From NCBI GenBank assembly GCA_905211615.1, contig CAJMBB010000015.1:1-21141 (forward strand): a stretch of 21,141 nucleotides of DNA, in the 5' to 3' direction. Positions 6,890 to 15,088 of this stretch are shown piece after piece. How positions within the stretch are numbered: position 1 is the first letter of the stretch; each line of letters opens with the position of its first letter. This stretch comes from an uncultured Collinsella sp. (GTDB lineage: Bacteria; Actinomycetota; Coriobacteriia; Coriobacteriales; Coriobacteriaceae). The notes beneath the pieces are model-generated. The model was given only the letters and a program-made list of their open reading frames with translations, searched no databases and had not been told where the DNA came from. The position numbers and the translations under genes were made by a program.

Positions 6890-7738
6890 TTACTTGCCGA
6901 GCCAGTTTTTGAACCACCACTCCATGGAACGGCTCATCTCGGCCATAAAGGGGCTCGTGTGCTTGCGGGTGTAGATATCCACCACGCGCTCGCCTACCTC
7001 GCGGGCATGCGGACGGAACATCGCGTCCATCTCGGCCACCTGCGCGTCCATGGTCGCAGCATCGGCGCGGCAGTAGCGCTCCTCGTGCACCAGGTTCACC
7101 ACGGGATGCGCAATAGCCGGGCGCTCCTTGCGGGGCGTGCCGATGATGAGCATCGACAGCGGCATGGTATAGGGCGGCAGATCGAGCAGCTCGGCAACTT
7201 CCTCGGCATTCTCGACGATATCACCGATATAGCAGCTCCCCAGGCCCAGAGCCTCGGCGGCAACCACGGCGTTTTGCGCGGCGATCACGGCGTCCTGGGC
7301 CGCGATGGCAAAGTCGCCCAAACCCGGCGCGCGGCGGGGCGCCTTACCCGTGCGCTCGACAAACTCGGGCTCAAAGCAGCCCACGTGCTCAAACAGATCG
7401 ATCCACTTGGCATAATCGACCACAAATATTAGTGCCCAGGGCGCCTTGGCGATCATGGGCTGGTGGTCGCACAGGTCGGCCAGACGGTCCAGCGTAGCCT
7501 GCTCGCGGATGCTCACGATGGAATACATCATCATGGCGCCCGCCGACGGCGCACGACTCGCCGCATGCAGAATCGCCGCCCGCTGCTCGTCGGTCACCGC
7601 CACGGGACGGTCATCGTCATCACGCGCGAAGGCACGCGTGGAGGAACGGTGCTCCAACGTGTCCAGCACCGCATTGCCCGTCGTCTCGACCGGATAGCCG
7701 CACGTATCCACAGCCTTGGTGCAAACCTGCTCGCTCAT
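6890..7738 (-). CDS. nitroreductase family flavoprotein
   Basis: A 282-residue nitroreductase-fold protein. Diagnostic segments are the N-terminal HRSSTRAF (about residues 30-37, an FMN-phosphate-binding RxSxR-type motif), AASRAPSAGAMM (about 59-70), and the central QDAVIAAQNAVVAAEALGLGSCYIGDI (about 148-174), which forms the conserved helix and glycine-rich turn of the family. Members are FMN-dependent NAD(P)H oxidoreductases reducing nitroaromatics, quinones or flavins; the substrate here is unknown. It has an extra C-terminal segment rich in aromatic and charged residues (MEWWFKNWLGK), resembling the longer NfsA/Frp-like branch. The ATG start follows an AGGGC site. It is transcribed away from the LTA-synthase-like gene, from which it is separated by 213 bases. 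Confidence 0.88.
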   Translation of the reverse strand: MSEQVCTKAVDTCGYPVETTGNAVLDTLEHRSSTRAFARDDDDRPVAVTDEQRAAILHAASRAPSAGAMMMYSIVSIREQATLDRLADLCDHQPMIAKAPWALIFVVDYAKWIDLFEHVGCFEPEFVERTGKAPRRAPGLGDFAIAAQDAVIAAQNAVVAAEALGLGSCYIGDIVENAEEVAELLDLPPYTMPLSMLIIGTPRKERPAIAHPVVNLVHEERYCRADAATMDAQVAEMDAMFRPHAREVGERVVDIYTRKHTSPFMAEMSRSMEWWFKNWLGK

Positions 7739-7951
7739 CGCCCTGCCCTCGCCATTTCTTTAAGAAGCCTTTACGTTTCCGTGTAATTCCCGTCCATTAT
7801 CGCGCAGGTCGCCACTACATTGCGCCACACCGCCACACGTGCGCGTTAATATGGCTGGTTGTTGTGCGCAGCCACCAATTGCAGCGCATATCTTGGTAAC
7901 AATCGGGTAAACCCCCGCTTTCGTAGGTTTTAGTTTGTGAGGAGTCTCAGC
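7739..7951. other. divergent intergenic region between nitroreductase and LTA-synthase-like genes
   Basis: This 213-base gap must hold promoters for both genes. I see no convincing -35/-10 pair. A small inverted repeat TGGCTG (7852-7857) / CAGCCA (7869-7874) lies in it, and GAGGAG at about 7939-7944 is the ribosome site of the rightward gene. Confidence 0.4.
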
Positions 7952-10252
7952 ATGTTCGCTGCCGCCATCTCGCTCGTCGGTCTTGCGGCGACCGTCTACC
8001 TTGTCTTGCGCGAGGCCAAGGCCATTCGCGCACAGTCGGGCACCGTCACCAAGGGCGCCTTCGCCTGGAGCGTCGCCTTCGGCCTGTTCCAGCTCTTTTT
8101 GACCGTCTGGGGCGCTATTGGCCTCGTCGCGCAAAACGAGCCGCTCGCCTTTGTGATGCTCATCCTGACCAATGCCATCCTCACCGGCTGCGCCTGGGCC
8201 AGTATCGCCCGCGACCGCATCGCCCCGCGCGTCTTTGCGTTCGCCGGGCCCGACGCCCCCGCCCCCACCGGCAAGCTCGCCCGCCTGCGCGGCGCCTTTG
8301 TGGGCAAACCGCTCGTCGCCGCCGTCCTGTGCCTGCTGCTCGCCGGCGTCTTTGCGCTGCTGGGCATGGAGGTCTCGTCCAACCACGACTTTACCTGGGT
8401 CTACCCCCTGTGCATCCTGCTCGAGTGGGCCATCATCACCACGCTCATGGTCGGCCTGTTCTTCCTGTTCCAGCGCCACGGCGCAGCTCCCGCGGTCCTG
8501 GCCTTTGCCCTCTTTGTCCTGGGCATTGCCGAGTTCTTCGTCATCACGTTTAAATCCATGCCCATCCAGCCGGGCGACCTTTCGGCCATCTCCACCGCCG
8601 CCGCGGTCGCCGGCACCGGCTACACCTTCTCCATCTCGCTGTTCTGCGTGCTGTCCATGGGCTTTACCGCCATCGCCATGCTGCTGTGCGAGTACGCCGG
8701 CCTGGTGGCACCGCACCGCCAGAAGGGCGCCGCCAACGCCAAGCGCATGCTGCTCACCGACCTGCTCGTCGCCGTGCTGTGCCTGGGCGGTGTGACCGCA
8801 CACGTCACGCTCATCGACTACTACAACACCCTCGGCATCACCGTCTACACCTGGCGCCCGCTCGAGAGCTACTGGCGCGAGGGCTACCTGCCTGCCTTCA
8901 TTAGCGCGGCGCAGTCCATTAAGCCGCCCAAACCCGCCGACTACTCCGTCGATGACGCCAAGGCCACGCTCAAAATGTACGCCAAAGCCTACGACAAGTC
9001 CGACGCGGCCAAGAGCGACGAGCGCGCCGCCGCAAAGGAGCAGTTCGACAGCGAGAAGCCCACGGTCATCGCCATCATGAACGAGACCTTCTCGGATCTG
9101 TCGATCTACCAGAACATGCGCGCCGGCTACGAGGGCCCGCAGTACTTTAAGAACCTGTCCAACTGCCTCAGCCGCGGCAAGCTCTACGTAAGCGCCTACG
9201 GCGGCGGTACCGCCAATACCGAGTTTGAGTTTATGACCGGCAACTCCATGGCCAACCTGGGCTCGGGCGTGTACCCCTACACCATCTACAACATGGAAAC
9301 GACCGGGAATCTGGCAGAGCAGTTCAAATCGCTCGGCTATTCCACCACGGCTATGCACCCCAACCACGCGACCAACTGGAACCGCGAGAACGTCTACAAG
9401 GACTTTGGCTTTGACCAGTTCCTGTCCATCAACGACTTCCAGGGCGCCGATACCCTGCGCGGCATGGTGACCGACCAGGCGACCTATGACAAGATTCTTG
9501 AGCTGCTCAACCAGAACGCCGATCCGCAGTTTATCTTCGACGTGACCATGCAGAACCACTCGGGCTACGATACGGGTCTGCTGCCGGTCGATAAGCAGAT
9601 GCACCTGAATATCGACACGACCGATCTGGACGCCAAGACCGTCGAGGACGGCACGCTCTCCGATGTCGACGAGTATGTCTCGTGCATCGAGCAGTCCGAC
9701 CAGGCGCTTCGCTACTTCCTCAACGCCCTGAGCAAGCTCGACCGCAAGGTGGTCGTGGTGTTCTGGGGCGATCACCAGCCGTTCTTCCCGTCCAAGTTCA
9801 ATGACAAGTGGTTTACCGGCGAGGACGACGCTACGCATCAGGAGCGTCTGTGGCAGACCGACTACATCATCTGGGCCAACTACGACGTTGCCGGCTGCGA
9901 CCAGACGAGCGAGGTCGGCGACCTGTCCACCAACTACCTGTCCACGCAGCTTATGCAGCTGATCGGCGCACCGCTGACCGACTACCAGAAAGCGCACATG
10001 ACGCTGCGCGAGTCGCTGCCCGCCATCAACTCGGTCGGCTACGAGGACGCCAGCCTGCGCTGGGCGCTCTCCTCCAACGTCACCGGTGACGACGCCGATG
10101 CCGCAGCCGCAACCAAGGCGCGCGAGGATTACGCCAAGATGCAGTACTACGAGATGTTCCGCGACGGCAAGAACGTGTACACCGAGCACTTCCAGACCGA
10201 GGCCAACGAGACCGATCCCAACCTGGCGCCGGGCACGACCAAGATCAAGTAG
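7952..10252 (+). CDS. LTA synthase-like phosphoglycerol transferase (membrane sulfatase fold)
   Basis: A 766-residue protein with several transmembrane segments in the first 295 residues and an extracytoplasmic alkaline-phosphatase/sulfatase domain from about 370 to 690. The metal and catalytic residues of the LtaS family are visible: E378 and nucleophile T379 in IMNETFSD, H536 in MQNHSGY, and D607/H608 in FWGDHQPF. The substrate-site motif NWNRENVYKDFGF (W476, R478) matches the WNR segment of LtaS. Enzymes of this type move glycerol phosphate from phosphatidylglycerol onto a glycolipid-linked polymer, or decorate other surface glycans, outside the membrane. Whether this makes true lipoteichoic acid is not known. 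ATG at 7952 is preferred over a GTG five codons upstream because GAGGAG lies seven bases before it. Downstream is a repeat-rich gap with a terminator. Confidence 0.88.
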   Translation: MFAAAISLVGLAATVYLVLREAKAIRAQSGTVTKGAFAWSVAFGLFQLFLTVWGAIGLVAQNEPLAFVMLILTNAILTGCAWASIARDRIAPRVFAFAGPDAPAPTGKLARLRGAFVGKPLVAAVLCLLLAGVFALLGMEVSSNHDFTWVYPLCILLEWAIITTLMVGLFFLFQRHGAAPAVLAFALFVLGIAEFFVITFKSMPIQPGDLSAISTAAAVAGTGYTFSISLFCVLSMGFTAIAMLLCEYAGLVAPHRQKGAANAKRMLLTDLLVAVLCLGGVTAHVTLIDYYNTLGITVYTWRPLESYWREGYLPAFISAAQSIKPPKPADYSVDDAKATLKMYAKAYDKSDAAKSDERAAAKEQFDSEKPTVIAIMNETFSDLSIYQNMRAGYEGPQYFKNLSNCLSRGKLYVSAYGGGTANTEFEFMTGNSMANLGSGVYPYTIYNMETTGNLAEQFKSLGYSTTAMHPNHATNWNRENVYKDFGFDQFLSINDFQGADTLRGMVTDQATYDKILELLNQNADPQFIFDVTMQNHSGYDTGLLPVDKQMHLNIDTTDLDAKTVEDGTLSDVDEYVSCIEQSDQALRYFLNALSKLDRKVVVVFWGDHQPFFPSKFNDKWFTGEDDATHQERLWQTDYIIWANYDVAGCDQTSEVGDLSTNYLSTQLMQLIGAPLTDYQKAHMTLRESLPAINSVGYEDASLRWALSSNVTGDDADAAAATKAREDYAKMQYYEMFRDGKNVYTEHFQTEANETDPNLAPGTTKIK

Positions 10253-10279
10253 CGACTAGCTGCAAGTTCATAACTGAAA

Positions 10280-10409
10280 CGCCTGTCCGGGCGGAGGCAT
10301 ATAAGGTTCCCTGCTCGGACAGTCCTGCGCAAGACGGGGGCCACATTAAGTGGCCCCCTTTGCGTGCGGAACTCGCGATGAACCTTTTATACCTCCGCCC
10401 GGACAGGCG
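10280..10409 (-). repeat. structured hairpin element, copy A
   Basis: Outer arms at 10280-10308 and 10381-10409 are complementary at 27 of 29 positions (CGCCTGTCCGGGCGGAGG at the base). Inside is a second hairpin with perfect arms GGGGGCCAC (10336-10344) and GTGGCCCCC (10350-10358) and a 5-base loop ATTAA. The sequence between the two stems is conserved, as reverse complement, in the element at 15566-15694, which defines the orientation given here. The element begins 28 bases after the LTA-synthase-like stop, so in a rightward transcript it could also act as a strong 3' hairpin. See the findings for the compensatory changes between the copies. Confidence 0.8.
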
Positions 10410-10465
10410 CCTTGTTGTTGGAGCGCGGCTTGTCATGGGGGGGTATCCGCAACATATATAAGTTG

Positions 10466-10490
10466 AAGGCCACGTCATGTGGCCTTTTTT
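10466..10490 (+). terminator. intrinsic terminator, rightward
   Basis: AAGGCCAC (10466-10473), loop GTCAT, GTGGCCTT (10479-10486), running into a T-tract to 10490. A perfect 8-bp stem plus T-run is a classic factor-independent terminator for transcription leaving the LTA-synthase-like gene, 214 bases after its stop. Its stem is nearly the same as the inner stem of the neighbouring hairpin elements. Confidence 0.75.
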
Positions 10491-10496
10491 GCATCC

Positions 10497-10787
10497 GGAA
10501 AGCATGTCCCACTATTCAGCTGGATTCCGGGATGTATTTTCCGGTTGAGGCTCGTTGGGAAAGTGCGTCCCACTTTGGGGGCTGATTCTGGGACGTGGTT
10601 TCCGGTTGGCTCTCATTGGGAAAGTTCATCCCATTTCTCGGCCTAATTATGGGATGCAGTTTCCCGTTGAGGACCCTTTGGGAAAGTGCGTCCCGGTCTG
10701 GGCGCTCAAACTGGGATGGATTTTCCGGATGAGGGCTTGACGGAAAATGTGTCCCGTTCCGGGCGCTAATTGTGGGATGCAGTTTCC
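10497..10787. repeat. array 1: five ~61-bp dyad repeats
   Basis: Five units start at 10497, 10557, 10618, 10680 and 10742 (spacing 60, 61, 62, 62). Each unit is 46-48 bases: GGGAAA, five variable bases, TCCCA, about 16 bases, TGGGA, five variable bases, TTTCCC. It is thus an inverted pair of a 16-bp motif close to GGGAAANYGYRTCCCA. Units are separated by about 14 bases resembling GGTTGAGGCTCATT. The array occupies the gap between the rightward terminator and the terminator of the surface-protein gene. No open reading frame in it looks real. Confidence 0.85.
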
Positions 10788-10811
10788 GCTTGCGGAATCT
10801 CCACTCAACAG

Positions 10812-10849
10812 AAAACCCGGGTGGCCTGTTTTTTGGCTACCCGGGTTTT
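10812..10849 (-). terminator. bidirectional intrinsic terminator of the surface-protein gene
   Basis: Arms AAAACCCGGGT (10812-10822) and ACCCGGGTTTT (10839-10849) extend inward through a G-T wobble and three G-C pairs to a 15-bp stem around an 8-base loop. A-rich sequence on one side and T-rich sequence on the other allow use from both strands. It lies 28 bases past the stop of the leftward surface-protein gene and separates it from array 1. Confidence 0.85.
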
Positions 10850-10876
10850 TGGGTTGTCGATATGTTCGACTGGCTA

Positions 10877-13800
10877 CTAGTGGGTCTTGCGGCGCTTGAT
10901 CAGCATGATGAGGGCTATCACTACGAGCGTTGCTCCCGCTGCTGCTGCGGTGGCGACTAGGGCGAATGTTTGGTCGCCGGTGTTTGCGAGGTTCTTCGCT
11001 GTGGTCGTAGTCTTGACCTTGGTGTCGGTCTTAGCTCCGTTGTCGGGCTTGGGCTTGTCCGGGTTCGTCGGGGTCTCAGGAGTCTCGGGGTCCTTTGAGC
11101 CTTCGGAATCGGTTGGGCCGGCGGTGTTTACCAGCGTATGGTCCAGGAACTTCTTGGCGCCCGCACTTGCCTGTGAGAACAGGCGGCGCGTGCGGATCGG
11201 GGTGGCGTTCACCGTTGTGGGCGCCGTCTCCTCGGCCTCGATATTCGCGAGCGTCGTGCCGGTGTCGAGGCCCACGTCGTTGTATCCCACGTGGCAGTAA
11301 TACTGCGCACCGTCATCGTCTGCGGTCAGGTCAATCTCGAGCTTTGAGGCCGTTCCAGCCGCGAGGTTGCCATCGGCACCCACGAGCTTAAACTCTGTCT
11401 CGCCGCGGCCCTTGCGGTACCACATATAGGTCGGTGCCAGCCCTGTTTCGCTATCGTCGGCACCGAGTTGCTTCACATGGCCAATCGCCGAGAGCGTCAG
11501 GTGGCTTCCCGCCGTGCGCTCAACCGAAGAGTCGTATCCAAGATCCGACCCCTCCGCAGCATCCGCCGCAGGTCCGCTCACGGTCATCGTCATGCCATCG
11601 GGCATGGTCTTGACCGTGATGATTGCCGAGCGAATACCTGTTTCGGTCGTGGATCCATTCTTAACGGCGGCGATGGCGAATCGATACTCCGTATTGGGCT
11701 GCAGCCCATCCCACTTGAGCGAGGTCTGCGTGTTGTCGGCAATCTTCCAGCTATTGACGACCGCATCCGCCGCATTGCTCTGCAGCATGCCCACGCCGTA
11801 GCTAAAGCCACTCTTGTTTGCGAGTACATCGTCCCAGCTAAACGTAACGCTGGTCGAATCGACGGCGTTTGCCGTAAAGCCCGTCACGGCCGGCGCGTCG
11901 GGCATCTCGACGTCCTTAACGTCATAGCCCACGATCCAGAACTGGTCGGTGTCCTTGGTGCCGAGCTTGTCGCCCGAGTCTGCCTCGAACTTGTCGACAT
12001 CCACCGCGTTGACGCCCAGACGCCACACAAAACCGTACTTGCCCTGCGCGGCCTCGGGCAGGTTGTCGACGGTGCCGCCGTATTCGGTCGATTCACTCGA
12101 GGAGTTACCCGTAGTAAAGCCGGCGTTGGCACCAAAGCACAGGCCGCCAAACAACTCGTGCTTTGCGAGCTTCGCGCCCATGACAACGCTGCCGTTCAGC
12201 GTCAAGCCGAGCTCGAGCTCCTGTTCCTTGCCCTCCTCGACTTCGATGGTCTGCTCAATGCTCGCCCCCGACTGCGCGGCGGCGCCGTTAAACCCATCGT
12301 GCGTGTAGGCGCGCGTTACGCCAGGCTTGCCCAGGCCAAAGGAATCCCCAACGGGAGTCTCGCCGTTGAGCGTCGTTTGATAGGTTCCGGGTTCTCCCGA
12401 CCGGTTGGTCAAAAAGTAGCTGAGCGGCGTCATATTGTGCTGTTTGGCAATGCGGTCATAGGCCTCGACATTAACGACCGAGGTCTGCGCGCCGAGCGAC
12501 ACGGGCGCCGCCATCACGCCCTTGCCACCAGTTTCCTCATTTTCGATCTCATACTCGTAATAGACCATCGGAATCGTGTAGAGCACGGCCTTGTCACCCT
12601 CGCCGGCATGCGACTCATAGCTTACGCTTGCGCTGACCGTGCGCTCGCTCCGGTAGTCATAGCATCCCTCGGCGGCAAAATCGACTGAAGCATTCATCGC
12701 GACCAGGGGCGGACCGGTCTGCACCTCGACGGCAACGCCCAACTCGGCGCCAATGGTATAGCCCTGGGATGTCCCCGTGCCCTTTTCCTCTCCGTATGAC
12801 GTGCCGCCCAACACCAGATAGCCGTATGCCTGCTCCAGACCCTCAACATAGGGCGCATCCTGCAGCACGGCAAGCACGCGCGGGTTGGTATAGACCTTGT
12901 AGCGGTCCTTGTACGTGATCTTGACGCTGTCGTTGTCGACATCGGGCAGCGCGAGCGAGATAAATGTGCCGTAGGTAGTGCCGCGACGGTTGCTCTCGCT
13001 AATCACCTGCTCCTCGCCGCGGCGCACCTTTCCGTTCTCGTCGAGCGAAAAATGCGAGGCGGTCATCCAATAGTAGTCATCGTTCTTGCGCAGGTCCTCG
13101 TCGCGGTGCTTGCCCACCACGGTGATAAAGCTCTCGTTATAGCGGTCCGAACCCGAGACGCTGCCCGTCTTGACGTCGCTGATCCACACCTGCTCTATAC
13201 CCTTGTGGTCATGCTTGTTGCTGCTGTTGTATTGCTGACCGCTCATGCTCATGGTTCCGACCATGGACCCCAAGCCCTGAGCCCCGCTCTGTGCCGTGTT
13301 GCAGGCAAAGTCGCGGAACACATCGCCGCCCACGAGCACCTCGTCGACCGCCAGTTGCTCGGACAGGCCGTCAAGGTTGGCAGTGGCAAGGGCAATAGGC
13401 GCCAAGGTGCACGGATAGCGCTTATCCTGAGCGCTATCCTTCCATGCGCTGTTGGGCACATGCATCAGCCCATAGGAGGCGAGGAGCCCGTCTCTGTATT
13501 CCTTGCAATCGGAAAGCTTGAACTCGCCAGACTCCGAGTCAAAATACGCGTAGCGGTACAGCGCGCCGTACAGCCCCTTGCTGCCGTCAGAAGCGCCGTA
13601 ATCAAAAGCGCTGCGTTGCCAGTCATAGCCCGCAAGAATAAGGCCCGTGACGGTTTCACCCGTCTTCTTTCCTTCTTCATCGTAGGCGGCAAACGTGCCG
13701 AACGTCGCATTCGCAGCGACCATGGTCTTGCCGTTCGCGGAGAGGGAGATTGCGCCCGCGTCGCCCAGAGCATCGACATGGACGAGCGCACCCTTGGATG

Positions 13801-14965
13801 CATCCCACGAAAACAGCTCGCAATGCGTCGACTTATCAATATTCTTCTTGCCGTAGGGTGCCGAGACCACGATGGCGAGGTCATCGCAAAAATCGCGATC
13901 GAGGTCGCCGGCCGCTAGCGAAACGACAGGAGCTGACTGAAGCTGCGTCCAGGAGTCGTTCCCGCCCTTGTTGTGCGTGGTGTAGTCCGCGGCGTTACCG
14001 GCATCGATCTTGACGACGCTTTGCTTCCAGTTGCCGCCCTCCAAGTCATACATGTCGACTACAGCCTTGCGCACGCCGTTCTCGTCGACATAGCAGCCCG
14101 CGTAGACAAAAAGCTCGTCGACGCCGTCGCCATCGACATCGCCCGCCTCGACATCAAAGACGGCGTCGTGCTCTTGCAGGTAACCGGCATCCAGGTACTT
14201 AAAACGGCCTTCGTACATCATATTAGTGTTGACCGTCACCGGCAGGTGTGTGTCGAGAGTGCGCGTGCGCCCGTTGCTAAACGAGTAGAGGACCAGCTCA
14301 ACCTTTCCGGCGTATGACTTGCCGTCAATCGTCATGGAGGAACTGTCGCCGTAGGCACGGAGCTCGGCAACGCGGCTCTTTTTGCCCGTGCTGGCGTCGC
14401 TGCAGAACTCAACACTCGTGGCGTGAATGCCCGAGAAACCGTTGTTGTCGTTGGCGAGTACTGTTGAGGACTCATTGTTGCTTAGGTACGACCAGGTGCC
14501 GCCACCGTAGTCGCTATGCTTGTAGAGATCGCTGTTCGTATCGAAGTTGTTGACGTTTTGCCAGAACTTTGCGGCGCCCCACACACTTCCATAGCCATCG
14601 GTGAGTTTGCTGCTGCCGCCAATGTCACCGCGCTCGACGTTCTCGAGCTTGTCGCGCAGAGTGTAGCGATTGCCATGGCTACCGTTAGCTGACATATAGA
14701 CCTCGCTGCGCGTGGCAAACGTCGTGGGGGTATCAGTGGAATAGGGGCCAACGGTATCGGCCGGAATGTCCTCGCTCGCGCCCAGACCCAGGGCTTGATA
14801 ATCCTGCTCGGTCATATCGGTGATTGCGGGCGCGTCTGCCGCCTGGGCAACCTGGGGCGTGGCCGTGAAGCAGGCGACGCTCGTGGCGATCAACGCAGCA
14901 AGCGCCGCCGTCCCAACAAGCGGGATTTTCGACAGCCTACGGATACGGGGGTGTGGAACGTACAT
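10877..14965 (-). CDS. large LAxTG-anchored surface protein with FG-GAP, FN3 and Ig-like domains
   Basis: A 1362-residue exported wall protein. A basic N-terminus and hydrophobic stretch (about 18-36) end in VAQA-AD near residue 42, a signal peptidase site. FG-GAP-like Ca-binding repeats are visible at about 272-290 (AGDVDGDGVDELFVYAG) and 350-368 (AAGDLDRDFCDDLAIVV). The middle (about 380-1020) is not recognised. A fibronectin type III domain covers about 1024-1123, then an Ig-like domain (DDDGAQYYCHV) to about 1245, a Pro/Thr/Lys linker, the sorting signal LANTG at 1326-1330, a membrane helix and tail KRRKTH. LAxTG is the class E sortase variant common in high-GC Gram-positives. ATG at 14965 is chosen because GCGAGG lies six bases upstream; an ATG 12 codons earlier has no ribosome site. 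Likely an adhesin or glycan/protein binder; ligand unknown. Confidence 0.85.
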   Translation of the reverse strand: MYVPHPRIRRLSKIPLVGTAALAALIATSVACFTATPQVAQAADAPAITDMTEQDYQALGLGASEDIPADTVGPYSTDTPTTFATRSEVYMSANGSHGNRYTLRDKLENVERGDIGGSSKLTDGYGSVWGAAKFWQNVNNFDTNSDLYKHSDYGGGTWSYLSNNESSTVLANDNNGFSGIHATSVEFCSDASTGKKSRVAELRAYGDSSSMTIDGKSYAGKVELVLYSFSNGRTRTLDTHLPVTVNTNMMYEGRFKYLDAGYLQEHDAVFDVEAGDVDGDGVDELFVYAGCYVDENGVRKAVVDMYDLEGGNWKQSVVKIDAGNAADYTTHNKGGNDSWTQLQSAPVVSLAAGDLDRDFCDDLAIVVSAPYGKKNIDKSTHCELFSWDASKGALVHVDALGDAGAISLSANGKTMVAANATFGTFAAYDEEGKKTGETVTGLILAGYDWQRSAFDYGASDGSKGLYGALYRYAYFDSESGEFKLSDCKEYRDGLLASYGLMHVPNSAWKDSAQDKRYPCTLAPIALATANLDGLSEQLAVDEVLVGGDVFRDFACNTAQSGAQGLGSMVGTMSMSGQQYNSSNKHDHKGIEQVWISDVKTGSVSGSDRYNESFITVVGKHRDEDLRKNDDYYWMTASHFSLDENGKVRRGEEQVISESNRRGTTYGTFISLALPDVDNDSVKITYKDRYKVYTNPRVLAVLQDAPYVEGLEQAYGYLVLGGTSYGEEKGTGTSQGYTIGAELGVAVEVQTGPPLVAMNASVDFAAEGCYDYRSERTVSASVSYESHAGEGDKAVLYTIPMVYYEYEIENEETGGKGVMAAPVSLGAQTSVVNVEAYDRIAKQHNMTPLSYFLTNRSGEPGTYQTTLNGETPVGDSFGLGKPGVTRAYTHDGFNGAAAQSGASIEQTIEVEEGKEQELELGLTLNGSVVMGAKLAKHELFGGLCFGANAGFTTGNSSSESTEYGGTVDNLPEAAQGKYGFVWRLGVNAVDVDKFEADSGDKLGTKDTDQFWIVGYDVKDVEMPDAPAVTGFTANAVDSTSVTFSWDDVLANKSGFSYGVGMLQSNAADAVVNSWKIADNTQTSLKWDGLQPNTEYRFAIAAVKNGSTTETGIRSAIITVKTMPDGMTMTVSGPAADAAEGSDLGYDSSVERTAGSHLTLSAIGHVKQLGADDSETGLAPTYMWYRKGRGETEFKLVGADGNLAAGTASKLEIDLTADDDGAQYYCHVGYNDVGLDTGTTLANIEAEETAPTTVNATPIRTRRLFSQASAGAKKFLDHTLVNTAGPTDSEGSKDPETPETPTNPDKPKPDNGAKTDTKVKTTTTAKNLANTGDQTFALVATAAAAGATLVVIALIMLIKRRKTH

Positions 14966-15009
14966 GAGGGACCTCGCTTTATTCGAGTGGAGTGGACTCA
15001 TTTTTGCAA

Positions 15010-15069
15010 ATGATACATCCGATGCCCGATATCACGTGTCTCATTTTCGCCAACGGCGTGTCTCATTTT
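15010..15069 (-). promoter_or_regulatory. putative promoter and direct-repeat operator of the surface-protein gene
   Basis: Reading leftward, a 13-base direct repeat AAAATGAGACACG occurs twice (15057-15069 and 15035-15047), exactly 22 bp apart, about two helical turns. A TATCAT -10 candidate follows at 15015-15010, with no recognisable -35 hexamer. That would place the RNA start near 15003 and the ATG about 38 bases on. Same-face direct repeats upstream of a promoter lacking a -35 suggest an activator site. Inferred from sequence only. Confidence 0.4.
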
Positions 15070-15088
15070 TGAGAATCCGAGATGCCGC

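Noticed and set aside
7760..10189. An 809-codon open frame on the minus strand opposite the LTA-synthase-like gene
   Set aside because: It is a GC-rich antisense shadow: low complexity with Val/Gly/Arg/His bias and no motif, whereas the plus-strand gene has all catalytic residues.
10245..10505. Short frames inside the hairpin elements whose translations share SSARK-GHLMWP-type peptides in both copies
   Set aside because: The similarity follows from the shared DNA element; the frames lack ribosome sites and differ wherever the stems differ.
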